Shown: positions 11,835 to 23,640 of the stretch, in pieces
How the letters are laid out: each line of letters starts with the position of its first letter
Numbering within the stretch: position 1 is the stretch's first letter
NCBI GenBank assembly: GCA_037903475.1
Contig: JBAJFG010000262.1
Location: 620,001 to 684,000 of the forward strand
Origin: Ancylostoma caninum
Taxonomy: Eukaryota; Nematoda; Chromadorea; Rhabditida; Ancylostomatidae
DNA length: 64,000 nt
Reading direction: 5' to 3'
Position numbers and translations under genes: made by a program
Notes under the pieces: model-generated
Told to the model about the DNA's origin: nothing
Databases searched by the model: none
What the model saw: the letters and a program-made list of their open reading frames with translations, nothing else

Positions 11835-12577
11835 CTCGCCACTGCTGACTTCAGAATTGGCTTTTTCGTGGACAGGAACGGTCATCATTCCAGAATTTAA
11901 GTCTACAACTGCCTGAAACAGCGGACTAATATGCAAAATAACGCAAGAAATCCAGCAGTAAACGCTAGAAATCCAGCAGTTTACCTCCTGCGGCTTCTGC
12001 ATGGAAGTCTCATCCGCAGCGGTAACATTTAACCGTGAACCAGTCTTTTGTGCATGCGGTGTTAATTCATGTTCAGAGGTTGAGCGGAATGGCTAAAGAT
12101 GGAAACGCCCGAACACAATGATTACACAAGTTCAAAGCACAACTAAATAGGCAAAGGTTTTGAGTGAATGAAAAAGATGGTATTCTAATAATTTGACCTA
12201 CCTCTCCACAAACCTCCACATCGAATCGATCATCTGGATGACTGTGCAGTTGGGGAATTGACGAGAAATGTACCTCATTACGACTGGCGGCAGAAGATGA
12301 TCGGCTGCGGGGAGGCTTCTGTAATACAGTAAGGGAAATAGGAACGCAAAGTCAAACCCATGCGGTCCACCTAACCACATCGCAGAAGTCATCAAATCTG
12401 GTGAATTCCTACCTTTGGAGGTGTTCGTGGTATTGTTTCTGATTTTGGCGCAGTTGCCCTTGCACTTGGAGGTGTTCGTGGTATTGTTTCTGCTTTTGGC
12501 GCAGTTGCCCTTGCACTCTCGGAATCACGATGCGAAGCAGTGTTACAAGTGGAACGGCTGCGACCCCGTTCACTGTC
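11835..12577 (-). CDS. ani-1: Anillin-like protein, exons at 11.8-12.6 kb with an internal 17-codon repeat
   Basis: Four phase-0 exons (12413-12577, 12202-12318, 11985-12092, 11835-11912) precede the exon at 9221-9296. The first is Arg/Ser-rich (SERGRSRSTCNTASHRDSES) and ends in a 51-bp tandem repeat: ARATAPK-A/S-ETIPRTPP occurs twice, with one amino-acid change. Upstream of 12577 the acceptor TTTTAAG opens a 14.8-kb intron. The protein segment is disordered and rich in potential proline-directed phosphosites (IPRTPP). Confidence 0.82.
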
Positions 12578-13059
12578 CTTAAAAGGAAAGAATGTGCTCC
12601 ACCCTCGTACATATCTATATATAAAACATAGAAACGCTCACGACATCTATATGTAAAACATAGAAACGCTTACGACACTTTTTCAAAAATCTGGACAACG
12701 CGCGTGGGTGGCAAATTCAAATGATAGGAATGCATCTGCAAGCAAGGCCGTGAAGAAGGGGGCTCGGAGACATGGGACACCGTCCGAATAGGGCGGAGGA
12801 CCTAGAACACTGTTCGCCGGATAGTATCGATTCGGATATCGATTTATCGATCGACTTTATCAGTTTTCCTCAGTTTAGCTCCAATCCAGATCGAAATGGG
12901 CATAGTGGGGTTTTCACCATGCTGATCACGAATCTGACGGCCACTTTGCACGTCGCGGCTATTGATTCATTGATTTTATTGACTTGCAATTTATGCTGCA
13001 GTCGTGGCCAAACCGTAACCACAGGGTTTTTCGCTACGCTGACCACAAATCTAACGGCC

Positions 13060-13450
13060 AATTTTATAGGTGGAATACCCCGACACAGAGGCCCCGCCCA
13101 CCTTCACTATCAGGCCGGACCCAAGGTGGGGGCATCACTTTGAGAAGGGAAGGGGCAGGGCGAAGCACTAAAAACTATAGCGCTCTTACGACTATTTTTC
13201 ATCTCCATCTGTTTCAAGTGTAAAATGGATCGAATTTTGATGCATTGTTGCATGAGCTGTGAGATGATATATGACAAGATTGTTCCTGGCATGCGTCGTT
13301 TTTCTGCCGAAGTACTAGAAAATTGAGAAGTAGGGTTCGGTTGGGAGGCCGTCATGGATGAAAGAATGAGGACGGAAGAAAATTACGGTCCTACCATTAC
13401 AGGCTAAGCCTTGCTCTTTATAGCAGTGTAGAGCAGAAGTCCCGAGATGA
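13060..13450. repeat. Dispersed repeat B, copy 1 (inverted copy at 54490-54890)
   Basis: The segment from GTGGAATACCCCGACACAGA to GAGCAGAAG is matched in reverse complement, with substitutions and small gaps, at 54490-54890 (landmarks: AAAAACTATAG, GGTTGGGAGGCCGTCATGGA). No protein-coding potential is convincing on either strand. Confidence 0.75.
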
Positions 13451-13708
13451 CTTGCACCCTCCTGGCATTCTATTTTCTGTTAATTTACTGCTTATTCTTG
13501 ATTCTTTTTCATTTTTTCCCATCTTGTGAGGATTTCTTCATTCACCTCTGAATTGGAATGAAATAATATAAGTGCTTCATCGAGATTAATTTTTCGGACC
13601 TAGAACAAAAATCGCTCTGATAGGGTTCTGATCACGCAGGATGATCTCTAAAGTGCTATCTTTCTGAGTTCGTTGACATAACAGACATAACAGCAGCAAT
13701 AACTTATA

Positions 13709-15612
13709 ATAGGGGGGAGCCTGGGGTCTGCGAAGTGAAGGGGGTTTGAGGGGTCTGACGCCTGTCAGAGGTGCCAAAAGTGAAGGGGTCGGTCATGGAC
13801 CCCGAGGTGGGGGAGAGGGGATAGCGGCAGCTTTCTTAGCGCTGGCTGTCACAAAAAGGCGACGACCAGGGGGGTGGGTGGGGTGGAGGTCGTCACATTA
13901 CAGACGTAGGTGTTGTTTATAATTAAGTTCCCGCTTGCCTTCATCTATTTAGGCAAGCTCGGGTATACCTTTCCATCTGCAGCGAAGTGACGGCGGCGGC
14001 GCGATGAGTCATCGCTTCGTCGAGGAAAATCTGGCACCAATTTCAACATAAAAAACACTCAAATTGCTATTATTTCCAAAATGGGAGGGTCCGAGGAATA
14101 TCAGCACTTCATATCCTACCTCCCGGTGCCCAATACCCTATGATTCTCCCACGGCAACTCTTTCCCTTTTTATCATAGTGAAAAGTGCCAAAAAAAACGG
14201 CTATTTTTCCCTTATAACTTCCTTATCTGAAACGTGGACATGTTAGTGAAGGGTACATAGTGGCCACTTTTTGTGAAAATACACCTATATCACTCATCAC
14301 TCCTCCTGGAAAGAAGTTGTAAGTCGTTCTCGCTAAAGATGAAGGGTGCCGGAGCCGGCCCTTAAGAACGGCTCCAGTTCTCGCTCTGCGCCCTCCTCCC
14401 TCATTGCACTGTCTCGCTTTTGGCTGTAGCCAATGTACTGGTTTTGGCTCCATCCCCTCCTGCACAGGGCAGGACAGATTTTTACCCATCATATCATATA
14501 CGGATCGATAGAGAATTTCTTCTACTTCACTATCATTTCCTGATCTTCTCGTTTGGTTCTGCATTTGAAGAGAAATTTGCAAAAAACCTACTGTTTCTCG
14601 CTATTTTCGTCGGTCTCAAGAACCTCAACTTGGTTCCCGTAAGATATTCACTAGGGGATTTGCAAATGGTTTCACACTATACAGTTTTTCCTCCTCTTCT
14701 TCCCAGGACTGTCCCATTTTTGATTCACTCTCTATTAATACTTTTAGGTAGCCGCTATACTCCTCGAGGAGTATAGCACCTTGCGTCGCCGTCGCCGGCG
14801 GCCGCCAATGTTGGCACACCTCACAACCGGTACGCACCGGCGCCACAGTCGGCAACATTGGCGGCCGCCGATCGCCAATGTTGGCGACCAATCGATACGC
14901 ACCGACGTCACAGTCGCCAACATTGGCGGCCGCCGATGTTGGCGATCGCCAGTCGCCGGCGACGGCGGCCGCCGCCGCCGCTCCGCCCACAATCGATGCG
15001 TACCGGTCTCACAGTCGCCGGCGACGGCGACGCGAGGTACTACAGTCCTCGAGGACTATAGCGGCAGTGTTATTAGTCATAGAACTGAAACTGCCACGAA
15101 AAGTATTGCTTTCGAAAAATGCTAAAGGTTCCGCAAGTTTTGACTTGTTTTATGCAAACAGGGTGCCTTCTTCACCTCCTAGGTTTCAGCTATCCAAGGA
15201 TACCCTTCACCCTATGGAAATTTTCACTCACAGCCGTGATATTCCTTATTCCTTCAACCCCTTGCAGTCCGTCCAATTCAGTACTCTAACTCCAATTTCG
15301 TAACATATGAGACATTCGTTTAGGCCGACTCACACTGCGCACACATTTATTATAATCCTTCATTAAATGTATATGAGCATTCCCTAATAATATGTTTCCG
15401 TCTAACTTCTTGGTATTGCCTTCTGTTACTTCGTCTTCCCCTCATCCTTCTTCTTCTCATTTCCTTCGTCGTTTCCATCACCCGAAAAAAGTAATTTTAT
15501 TAATTTTTTACCGGGGTTTTACCCCGGTCTCCTCCCCTTCGCTTAAGTGAAGGGGGTCTGCCGGACCCCTGTCCGAAGTGAAGGGGGCGAGAGCCCCGGC
15601 TCCGACTATCGC
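13709..15612. mobile_element. Mutator-like element, copy 1, with a nested GC-rich MITE
   Basis: Reverse-complement relative of 44555-46085 over its whole length (shared landmarks: GGCTCCATCCCCTCCTGCAC, AGACCCCCTTCACTT, TTCAGCTATCCAAGGATACC). The left end is diverged, so no target duplication was found. The copy is interrupted at about 14750-15070 by the palindromic insertion described separately. No transposase frame survives. Confidence 0.7.
14750..15070. mobile_element. GC-rich fold-back MITE nested in the Mutator-like copy
   Basis: The ends CTATACTCCTCGAGGAGTAT and ACTATAGCGG mirror each other, followed by mirrored GCGTCGCCGTCGCCGGCG arms. Inside, GCCAACATTGGCGGCCGCC blocks repeat in both orientations around ATCGATACGCACCG. 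The related copy at 45060-45085 reads straight through (ATGGCTGATAAAAGTATTAA), showing the site without the insertion. Confidence 0.82.
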
Positions 15613-16380
15613 ACCTGTGGTCGCGGTGCTGTTCTCTCCGATAAATTTTCGCAACTCCCGAAACATGTGTTCACTATAGCTGACTACTTTCACCCATGGT
15701 CAGAAAGTGTTGTGTGGAAAGCACAGCAGTTCGTTCCACCAACATGACGGTACAACACTCACTTTTAAAAATACCGTGAAGATTTAACACCTTCGCGACA
15801 ATGTGCTCAACCGGTCAACACGCGTGGTGCGCTGCGTGAGACCGCGCACACAACCGGTCGAGCACAAAGGCGTGTTAAGGCACCGCTTGTGTCCCACGTG
15901 GCACACCATGCCGAAAGCGTAAGGTCGCGAATGTGCTAAGGACGTTCCACGAGCTCCTCATACTACAGTAAAGCTATTTTCATACCCGATGTCCCATCTT
16001 CAAACTCTCCTTACCCCACCTTATGTGGATTATCTCTTCTAACGTGCAAGAATGTTCACCGAATAAAAATCGAGCAATTTTTTCTGTTTCCACATTTGGA
16101 GAACTGTACGGCCGTGTCTTTCTCGAAGAGTCATTATCATTCCATATCATTCATCACTTATATGTTCGCCTTACTCGATCTGGAATGTTCAGATATCGAA
16201 CATATATATCTGACTAGCACCCCTTCGGGACGCTAGAAAGTAGGGTGGGGCAGCCACTTGGGATATGTGCAAACGCTTCGCACTTGCCAAATCTCTAGAA
16301 AATTGATAAAGAAGCAGAACCAATTTCCCAATGAGCCCAAACATGAAGCCCTTCTTATGAGTTGAGTATGAGCATGAGAA
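15613..16380. other. Intronic stretch without recognised gene
   Basis: No exon, RNA or clear repeat boundary was recognised. A GC-rich part near 15785-15960 contains several ACCGGTC and CACGTG-type short palindromes. Confidence 0.4.
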
Positions 16381-16384
16381 GTTC

Positions 16385-17150
16385 GTTCTCCATCGCATGG
16401 CGTATTCGTGCGTATTCCTCACTACCGGGCCAACGCAGACGCGTTCTCCATCGGCGGAACTGTATCCTGCCGTTTCCCACACTATTGGACAAAGCGAAAT
16501 CGTATCCTGGTGTTATCCACACTACTAGGCCACGGCGGGCCCTTCCTCCATCTGAGCGCCAGCATTCTGGCGCCTTCCTCACAGTTAGGGCAAGCCGGAT
16601 CCGTTCTCCAGGGGGGAGGGTTCGCATCCTGGCATTCTCAACACTATCGGACTATAGTGAACTCGTATCCTGACGTTCTTCACACCATTATGCTACGACG
16701 GGTCCTTTCTCCATCGGTGGACCAGCGTTCTCGCAATTTTCTTGGTAGGGCTGTGGCAGACCGTTTCTCCATCGCTGGACCCGTATCCTGGCGTCCCCCA
16801 CACCACTGGGCCACGGTGGGTCCTTTCTCCATCGGTGGACCCGTATCTCAGCGTCCTCCGCACCGTAGGGCCACGGTGGGCCCTTTCTCCATCTCTGGAC
16901 CCGTTTCATGGCGTTCCCCACAGCACTAGGCCACGGCGGGCCCTTTCTTCATCGCTGGACCCGTGTCATGGCGTTCCCCACAGCATTGGGCCACGGCGGG
17001 CCCTTTCTCCACCGGTGGACCCGCATCTTGGCGTCCGCCGCACCATAGGGCCACGGCGGGCCTTTTCTTCATCGCTGGACCCGTGTCATGGCGTTCCCCA
17101 CAGCACTAGGCCACGGCGGGCCCTTTCTCCATCGGTAGACCCGTATCCAT
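16385..17150. repeat. 60-bp minisatellite, about 13 units
   Basis: Tandem units of about 60 bp with core GGGCCACGGCGGGCCCTTTC followed by TCCATCGGTGGACCCGTATC. Units near 16800-17140 are most alike; those before 16700 are more diverged. The several open frames across it on both strands arise because 60 is a multiple of three. Confidence 0.92.
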
Positions 17151-17849
17151 ATATCGTTCATTGGTTACACAATGTCATGCTTTGATATATTGAGGCTTTT
17201 ACTCTGTGTAAGTGTAGACGCTTTCTCAAAACGAACGGATGTCGTGACTACACAATCGCTGCGAGTATTCAGCAGGGGATAGCATCCACCAGATGAGGCG
17301 ACCGCGTAGGTGCAGCCTCCCCTAGGTTTCGGAGACGCTACAGCTCTCATCACAACCGTCCATTTCTTCCTGTAGGTGCACACAGCGTCACAACAGTGGA
17401 AGGGTGGTTTTCCTGCTGCGTACATTGTGCAGCCTGAAAGCTTGTAAACACTCCCTCACTCTTATGCTGCGAGACCGCCAGCGAAGGTGATGAAATCACT
17501 ACCTCGTGCATGCGGGAGAGCCAGCAGTGACGTAATTGCGAGTCCCGAAACGAATGTGCCTGAATCCCTAAAAATCGGCCATTTCGTCTCACAGGCTGCG
17601 CCTCAAGATTGCGGTGTCTATGAGTGCCGCCGCGTATCTCTAGCCGCTCTAGCCCCCTTACGGCGCTTTGTTTAATAGATACGCTTTTCGGTCAACGCAC
17701 TACCACGAACAGGGTCAAGCGTGTGTTGATAAATTATCAACGGGGGGTCGCATGGAGGGCGGATAAAGGGGGGGGGGGGTCGTGGAAGTGGGGATCGTGC
17801 TTGTAGTGGAGAATTCGTGTATTCCTTTTAGTATTATAGTAGTGCAGCC

Positions 17850-19400
17850 ATGTCTCGGAACAAGGCCGAATTTCGGACAGCCATTTTTGTTGATACGTAC
17901 TGCCAGTCTTACTCTTCCCTCGAAGACGAAAAAAAAGTCTCGTTATGGACACTATCCAGACGTGCTTTGCCTCCATGTTTCAGTTTTCTAGCTTTAATGG
18001 AAAAGATTCAACACAAGAACTACGGAAGTTACGTTTAGTTGATAAAAATGGCCATTTTCACTAGTTTTTATCAAGTAGATCGAAGCAGTAAGGATGACAA
18101 CTGCTGGAAAGGGAACCACACCGCTTGAGAGCACAAACCTTCGACTAATTGAACCTGAGGAAGAATTGGCACTTCTTCTGGCCAAGCTTCCTGCTATTCA
18201 TGTCCAACTACAACCATGCCTCCGATCAGGCCAAAATTGTAGGTGAAAAATTTTGCACGTTCGTACTGCCAGTCCTACCTAGTCCTGCAGGCCGATAAAG
18301 AGTCGGTATATGGACCCCACCCAGCTGTGCTTTATATCCAAGTTTCAGATCTTGAAGTTCAAGAGAAAAGATTCAGCATGAGAATTACGGAGATGAGGTT
18401 TCGTCAATAAAAATGGCCTATTTTGCATGTTTTTATCGAGGGAGTTGAATTGCGGTGGAGAGAGTTGCGGAAAAATGACTTGCACAGCCTGAAAGCGCAA
18501 AAAAAATCGGTACCTTAACGGGCCAGATCTTCTGCTATGGGTGTCTGATTACAACCATGCCTCTGAGCGAGTCAAAATCTCAGGCGAAAATGTTCGCACG
18601 TTCGTACTGTCAATCCTACCCAGTCCTGCGAGCCGATAAGAAGTGATTCTATGGACCCCATCCGACTGTGCTCTACCGCCAAGTTCAAGGTCTCCAGGTT
18701 AAAGAGGAAGGATTCAGCAGGAGAATTACGACGACGAGGTTCCGTCGATAAAAATGGCCTTTTTTAAAATGTTTTTATCGACGGACTTGAATCGCGGTGG
18801 AGGTGACTGCGGAAAAAGGAACAATATACCGCGAAAGCGCAAACCTTCGACTACTTAAAGGCAGGGGGCCACCTCATTTCGTTGTTGGAGTTAAAGACAT
18901 ATCCTAGGCCTTCTGGTCATGTTGATCCCAATAATGTACATCAGCAGACCCAAAAGTGACAAAAGCCCCATTTTTGAAGCGGTCGAAATGGCTAAATTTT
19001 TGGAGCCCGGAGGCGGATCGCTCCAAAAATCTGATTGCTGTGCTGGCTGACTGCCACGGCTGCCGCGGTGGCCAACGAGTCTTGGTGTGTTCAATCGATT
19101 AGATCAACGGCTTCATCAACTCGGGTTAGCAATCTGTTACAGACTCCGTCCAGGAAGACGGGTCCAAAGACTATTTTGAGGCAATTTACCTATACCGCTG
19201 GATTCAGCGTGCCGTGCAAATGCAGGATCTGCCATTATCTCAACCACGAATATGAGGTGGACCCCTGCCTTTAAAATTGGGAAAAAATTGGCACCTCTAC
19301 TGGCTAGATGTCCTGTTTTCATGTCCATCAACAACCACATCTCTGAGCAAGCCAAAATTTTAGAGGAAAATTTTTGCACGTTCGTACTGCTAGTCTTGCC
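17850..19400. repeat. ~350-bp tandem repeat, about 3.5 units, last interrupted by a MITE
   Basis: Landmarks recur every 350-370 bp: TTGCACGTTCGTACTGCCAG, GATAAAAATGGCC, ACAACCATGCCTC (units near 17860, 18235, 18590, 19370). The last unit is split by an element at about 18853-19277, whose ends CTTAAAGGCAGGGGGCCACCTC and GAGGTGGACCCCTGCCTTT mirror each other. Confidence 0.8.
18853..19277. mobile_element. TIR element related to the 54967-57406 element, deleted derivative
   Basis: TIRs about 26 bp (AAAGGCAGGGGGCCACCTC). The right-hand interior (ATACCGCTGGATTCAGCGTG, TGTTACAGACTCC) resembles the right arm of the large element ending at 57406, so this is probably a short non-autonomous relative. 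It sits inside a unit of the 350-bp repeat. Confidence 0.65.
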
Positions 19401-20160
19401 CAGTCCTGCAATCTGATTTAGTGTCCTTTTCGTGCACTACGTCCGAATATCTCGAGCCCACTACAAGCACACTTTATTTTGAGTCGTGCAAAAATTTTAG
19501 CCCGGGAGTGGATTGAACCCTTGACAATGTAGATGACGTATGTATATCGATATTTTTCATGACAAATCTGAAGCAAATTGCTTGAGCAAGTCTGAACTCA
19601 TGCTTTCAGAGCGATAATCGCCAAACGCGTAGATTTCAACTTTTTGCAAAAATTCTGGGTAGAGAGAGGATCGAACCGTTGATGATGTGCGCGGTGGCTA
19701 CTCCTACTGCTGCTATAACGTTTGAATTTGAAGTCGTGTCTGCATTTTCGTTCTCATTTCTCAACTCATTTGAAATTTGTGTACGAAAGGGGGGTCGTAT
19801 TTTTGGCGGCTGAGAGGGGGAGGGTCGTATGGGGGTCGACTTTTTATAATCATCACGCTTGACCCTGACCATGAAGTGGCTGATTCAGGTGGCATAGAAT
19901 TATCTTTTGCCGATTTCCGTCACCTGGTTACAGTCTCCACTCTGACTTAGGAAAAAAGGAATATAAAGTTTATTTTAGTCGTAGTTTCACCTGTCACAGT
20001 GACGGAGATTTCCTGGAAAAGTTTGCCATTTGCGATGACTAACCACCACCTAGGAATGCCCTTGACTATCAAACTTGTTACATTTCTTTAATATTTGCCC
20101 ATGCTTTATTTTCGGAATTCTCCAAGCTCGTTCTCGAAAAACCACATAAATATGTTATCT
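19401..20160. other. Intronic stretch without recognised gene
   Basis: Low coding potential on both strands. G-rich runs (GGGGGGTCG) at about 19790-19830 echo those near 17740-17800. Confidence 0.4.
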
Positions 20161-20327
20161 CTCATGTTTGATCGAGATATATTTTCGAAACACCAGAAAA
20201 AAATGTCGACTTGCGCAAAAAGTACATATTGATGACTCGTCGCAGTTGATATGTGGTGGCGACGGGTCGTCCCGCCCCGCCCGCCCTGCCGACTTTCGAA
20301 ACATACATCTCTTCTAATTCCGCGGCC

Positions 20328-20337
20328 ATTATATAAG
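20328..20337 (+). promoter_or_regulatory. TATA box with nearby HSE-like half-sites
   Basis: ATTATATAAG lies 37 bases before the ATG at 20374. Upstream, TTCTCGAA (20134-20141) and TTCGAA-type motifs (about 20184 and 20294) resemble heat-shock-element half-sites, though not arranged as a perfect three-unit HSE. Heat responsiveness is only a suggestion. Confidence 0.5.
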
Positions 20338-20373
20338 CGCGTACGTCGTCAACAACAGCCATTCGCAGTTGCT

Positions 20374-21074
20374 ATGTGTAGGCCAGCTAACGACGAGGAA
20401 AAAATCGTTTCCTTCAAGGTCTTTCGAGACAATGTCCCGCGATTTTCCATCACCTACAAGGACAAAAAAGACCTGTACGAGTCCTTCAAGAAGAAAATCG
20501 CTGAGCTAGATCTCGAAGTCGGAAAAATTTACGGGTCGATTTCGACGGCGACCAGAGTCTGATCAAGAGCGCCGATGATTTATTCACTGCCAGCAAGGAC
20601 AACTGCACCGTGAAACTATTCGCACTTGCTGACGACGACGTCATTTCCTGTTCTGACTGCATTGACCACGAGCGTGAGGCTCCTGCGCACGGACGACGCC
20701 ATAAACGAGCCACTATGAAGAGCCGACGACGAAATCGTGACAGAACTTGCTCCCGCTCCCGCAGCCGTACCCTCTCCGGAAGCCGTGGATATGACCGCAC
20801 ACGTTCTCGCAGCCGATCCAGATCCCTCTCCCGAGGTCGCAGGCACTTCCGCGGACACCGTCACGGACCCCCGCTTAAACAATTTGGACTCTTCGGCCGC
20901 ATGCGAGACTTCTACGATAGTCCACCGTTCTTCAGACCATGGGACTTCCCCCCACGCGCTTTCTTCGGAGACCGTCGCGGAGCTGGCCACCATGGCCGCG
21001 GAGGCCACCCTGGCCGCGGGACAGACCAGACCCGCGGCTACCCGTGGGTCTGGTGGGGTCCTCCACCGTTCTAA
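20374..21074 (+). pseudogene. PB1-domain protein with RS-rich tail, single frameshift
   Basis: An intronless plus-strand gene nested antisense in the anillin intron. The first frame (20374-20559) starts MCRPANDEEKIVSFKVFRDN, a PB1 beta-hairpin with basic residues. The following frame carries the acidic OPCA-type motif VDFDGDQSLIKSADDLF, the second half of the same PB1 fold, then an Arg/Ser dipeptide region (SRSRSRSLSRGRRHFRG) and a Gly/Pro/Trp-rich end, stop 21072-21074. The frames part at a run of five A (20523-20527), so one missing base would explain the break: sequencing error or a true lesion. PB1 domains mediate p62/aPKC-type oligomerisation; no ZZ or UBA domain follows, so this is not a complete sequestosome. 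A TATA box and an AATAAA-like signal (about 21287) flank it. Confidence 0.75.
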
Positions 21075-21286
21075 GAGGACCAGGTTTTTGTGGGCAAGCT
21101 TTATGTAATATTCATTTATTATGTAGTCTCGGACAACACTTCACGTCCAGAGAAAAACTGGCCGCGATAGCCTGACCACTTGCGATCTTGTAGTTTTGCC
21201 TGAGAACATAGCTGAAGTACAATTTGTGTATATCGATCGTAGTTGTAGATATATTTGTGTGTCACTGTACTGTGATTATTGTTGGA

Positions 21287-21294
21287 AAATAAAC
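21287..21294 (+). terminator. Polyadenylation signal of the PB1 gene
   Basis: AAATAAAC about 215 bases after the stop codon, in an AT-rich context. It is the first AATAAA match downstream. Confidence 0.55.
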
Positions 21295-21299
21295 GTGAA

Positions 21300-22041
21300 T
21301 CGTATTCGGTAATGCTATTGTCAACGGTAAAAGCCGCTTCATATCTTTGATTCAATTTTTTTCTTGCTATTTTATTCTAGCGCTGAGTGGGTGCAAAACT
21401 CTTGGTCTGGTTGCTAGGTGATTGTAAGAGCCGTTGCAGTGAAGGTGTTTTTCGTCTGAGAGAATGAGGGTAAATCTATGGAATCGCTTTCTATGGGAAA
21501 CCTAGTGAAAGTGAAAGTTTGTGTGTAAGGCTTCGTCTAGAGTACGTCAGCATAGTGGCATATGGTATGTGAGCTACACTGGTGGCACGGGAAGCGTGCA
21601 GGCGTGGTAGCTGGCGGCGTAGCCTTTGGGTCTCGTCGAAAAATGTGCGTGGCAACGAGTTAACGATGCCCCACGGATATGCAGGTGCTACGGTACTTCT
21701 GTTGACAGCTATGCATACGCACAAAGAATGGGGTGACTATCTAGCATTTGGACCACTCTTTTTTACCAGTAACGATGAATAATCGCTAAGAAGCATACTG
21801 AAAGAAATTTTTGTTTAGGTTTGAAAAATGGAGATTATGCGATTAAACCTTGAATTTATGATTTGTACTCCCAAAAAAATATCAGCATGCCATTCCTCAT
21901 GCGGATAAGTTAGTTAACTAGTGCAAGCTAGAACTTCACAGCGCTTCGAAAAAAAAGCGAGAACAAAAGTTTGAGCTATCAACAGAAAATGGGCAAATCT
22001 CACCACGGATGTGATCGGCTACAAGAAGCAATTAATATCAC
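21300..22041. other. Intronic stretch without recognised gene
   Basis: No exon, RNA or repeat recognised between the PB1 gene and the Tc1-like element. Confidence 0.4.
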
Positions 22042-22043
22042 TA

Positions 22044-23638
22044 TACACTGTGTTTCATAACTATACGACCACCCTATTTTTTGCAGTACTAGAAGATGCA
22101 GCCAAGAAAGATTTTTTCTGTTCCATCCATCAGATTCAGAGATAGGAATAACCTCTGAGCACCAATTTTCATTGCGCGAGTTTTTCGTTCACCTTTTAGT
22201 TTCGAACTTATCACTTCACTCAACGTTTCATAACTATACGACCACTCGTGAACAGTTCAACTTTTTCTAATAATCTAGCGATGAAACAACACCATTTACA
22301 GCAAACTTAATAGGTAATTAGCCCTTTAGCTTGGAAAGCACTCAAAAGAGGCGATTCAGCATACTATTCATCAGATTCTTCAAGAAATCGCTCTCTAAAT
22401 CTTCCCAGGTGTCGATGATTGTTGTTTTCAGCTCATCAATTGTTTGAAATTGACATAATTGCAGTAAACCCTTCGTGCTAGGATGCTCGATTAACTCTCC
22501 GTTGAGTTCAGGTCCGGGCTGCACTTGAGGCAATCCATGGCGTTCGCGCCGCTCTCTGAAAGCCAGCTTTAGGTTGTCTGGCTGGCATGCACCCCGGCGT
22601 TAACCTACAGGAAGGTCTCCTTCTGTCCATAATATTCGTCAAAAATGACAGCCCCTATCTATATAGAGAGTCCTGGAACTCCACTGAGTCCATCGGAGCC
22701 GAAACGAAGGCTATCTCTAGTCTGTGCCCGGCAGAAAAGTCATTCCAAGCCATGAATGATCTGTCTCCAAAGTTGCGGCGACTGAAGGAAGTGGGGTTCT
22801 TTCGCAAACCTTTCCAGTAGCTTCTCCTCCCGTCAAGCCCATCCAAATTGAACTTCTGCTCATCTGTGGAGATGATCTGAAAGCATTTCTCAAAGCCTCA
22901 ATTGTACTAATCTGACCTAGAAAGTTATCACTGGTTTACTCCAATCTGTTGTCATGTTCCATCGAACGAATTCTTGCCCAGTCGTCCTTCAAAGAAAAAT
23001 TGGACATGGCGCGCTCTTCGTAATTTCTTCTACATCATTTCCGCTGCGGTGGAGCGAACTTCACACCTTGCTGTTCGAGACAAGGAGTTTCAATTCTGCT
23101 CAGTTCTGGTTGAGCGACAAGCAAGTGGTGGAGAATTGCCTGCAGATCTTCCTCTCATCATAAGCTGTGGAAAGTTTCGGCTTCTGGTATCCTCCTTCTT
23201 GTGGTATTCATCAGAATTTTACGTTTTAAGTGAGAGCGGAGCAGTGAGTATGGCCAGTCTTCATCCCGATGGTTCAACCACTTAGTACTGCTTGTTTGGA
23301 GGCCGGAACTGACCTTTCTCTCCTGTACTCAGGGATGTACCGCGAAGGGTACTGAGAAAATTGTGAAACCCACCATTTGCCATCCTTGCACACCCAAGCT
23401 GGGGTGACAAACTTTCATCAATTTTCATTATTCGTTAGTGGACGTATAGATATGAAACGCGGGACAAGCGGTAACACCGCATTTTGAAACTCAGAAATAA
23501 GTGAGCGGTGTAGAAATTTGTGCTCCGTGGTTATTTTGTCCGCTGAATCTCCTGTCAACCATATAAAAATTGCAAAGTTGCTGCATCGCGCACAACTCCA
23601 AAAAAAAAGGTGGTCGTATAGTTATGAAACGCAGTGTA
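22044..23638 (-). mobile_element. Tc1/mariner-type element with decayed transposase
   Basis: TIRs TACACTGTGTTTCATAACTA (left) and its near mirror at the right, flanked by TA (22042-22043, 23639-23640). TACGACCACC recurs inside near 22235, and a mirrored form near 23430, so each end has an inner repeat. On the minus strand the transposase is broken by frameshifts: 22655-22846 retains the block RRNFGDRSFMAWNDFSAGHR with the catalytic-region spacing of Tc1-like enzymes, and 22342-22533 the C-terminal block QFQTIDELKTTIIDTWEDL. It cannot encode an active enzyme. Confidence 0.9.
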
Positions 23639-23640
23639 TA

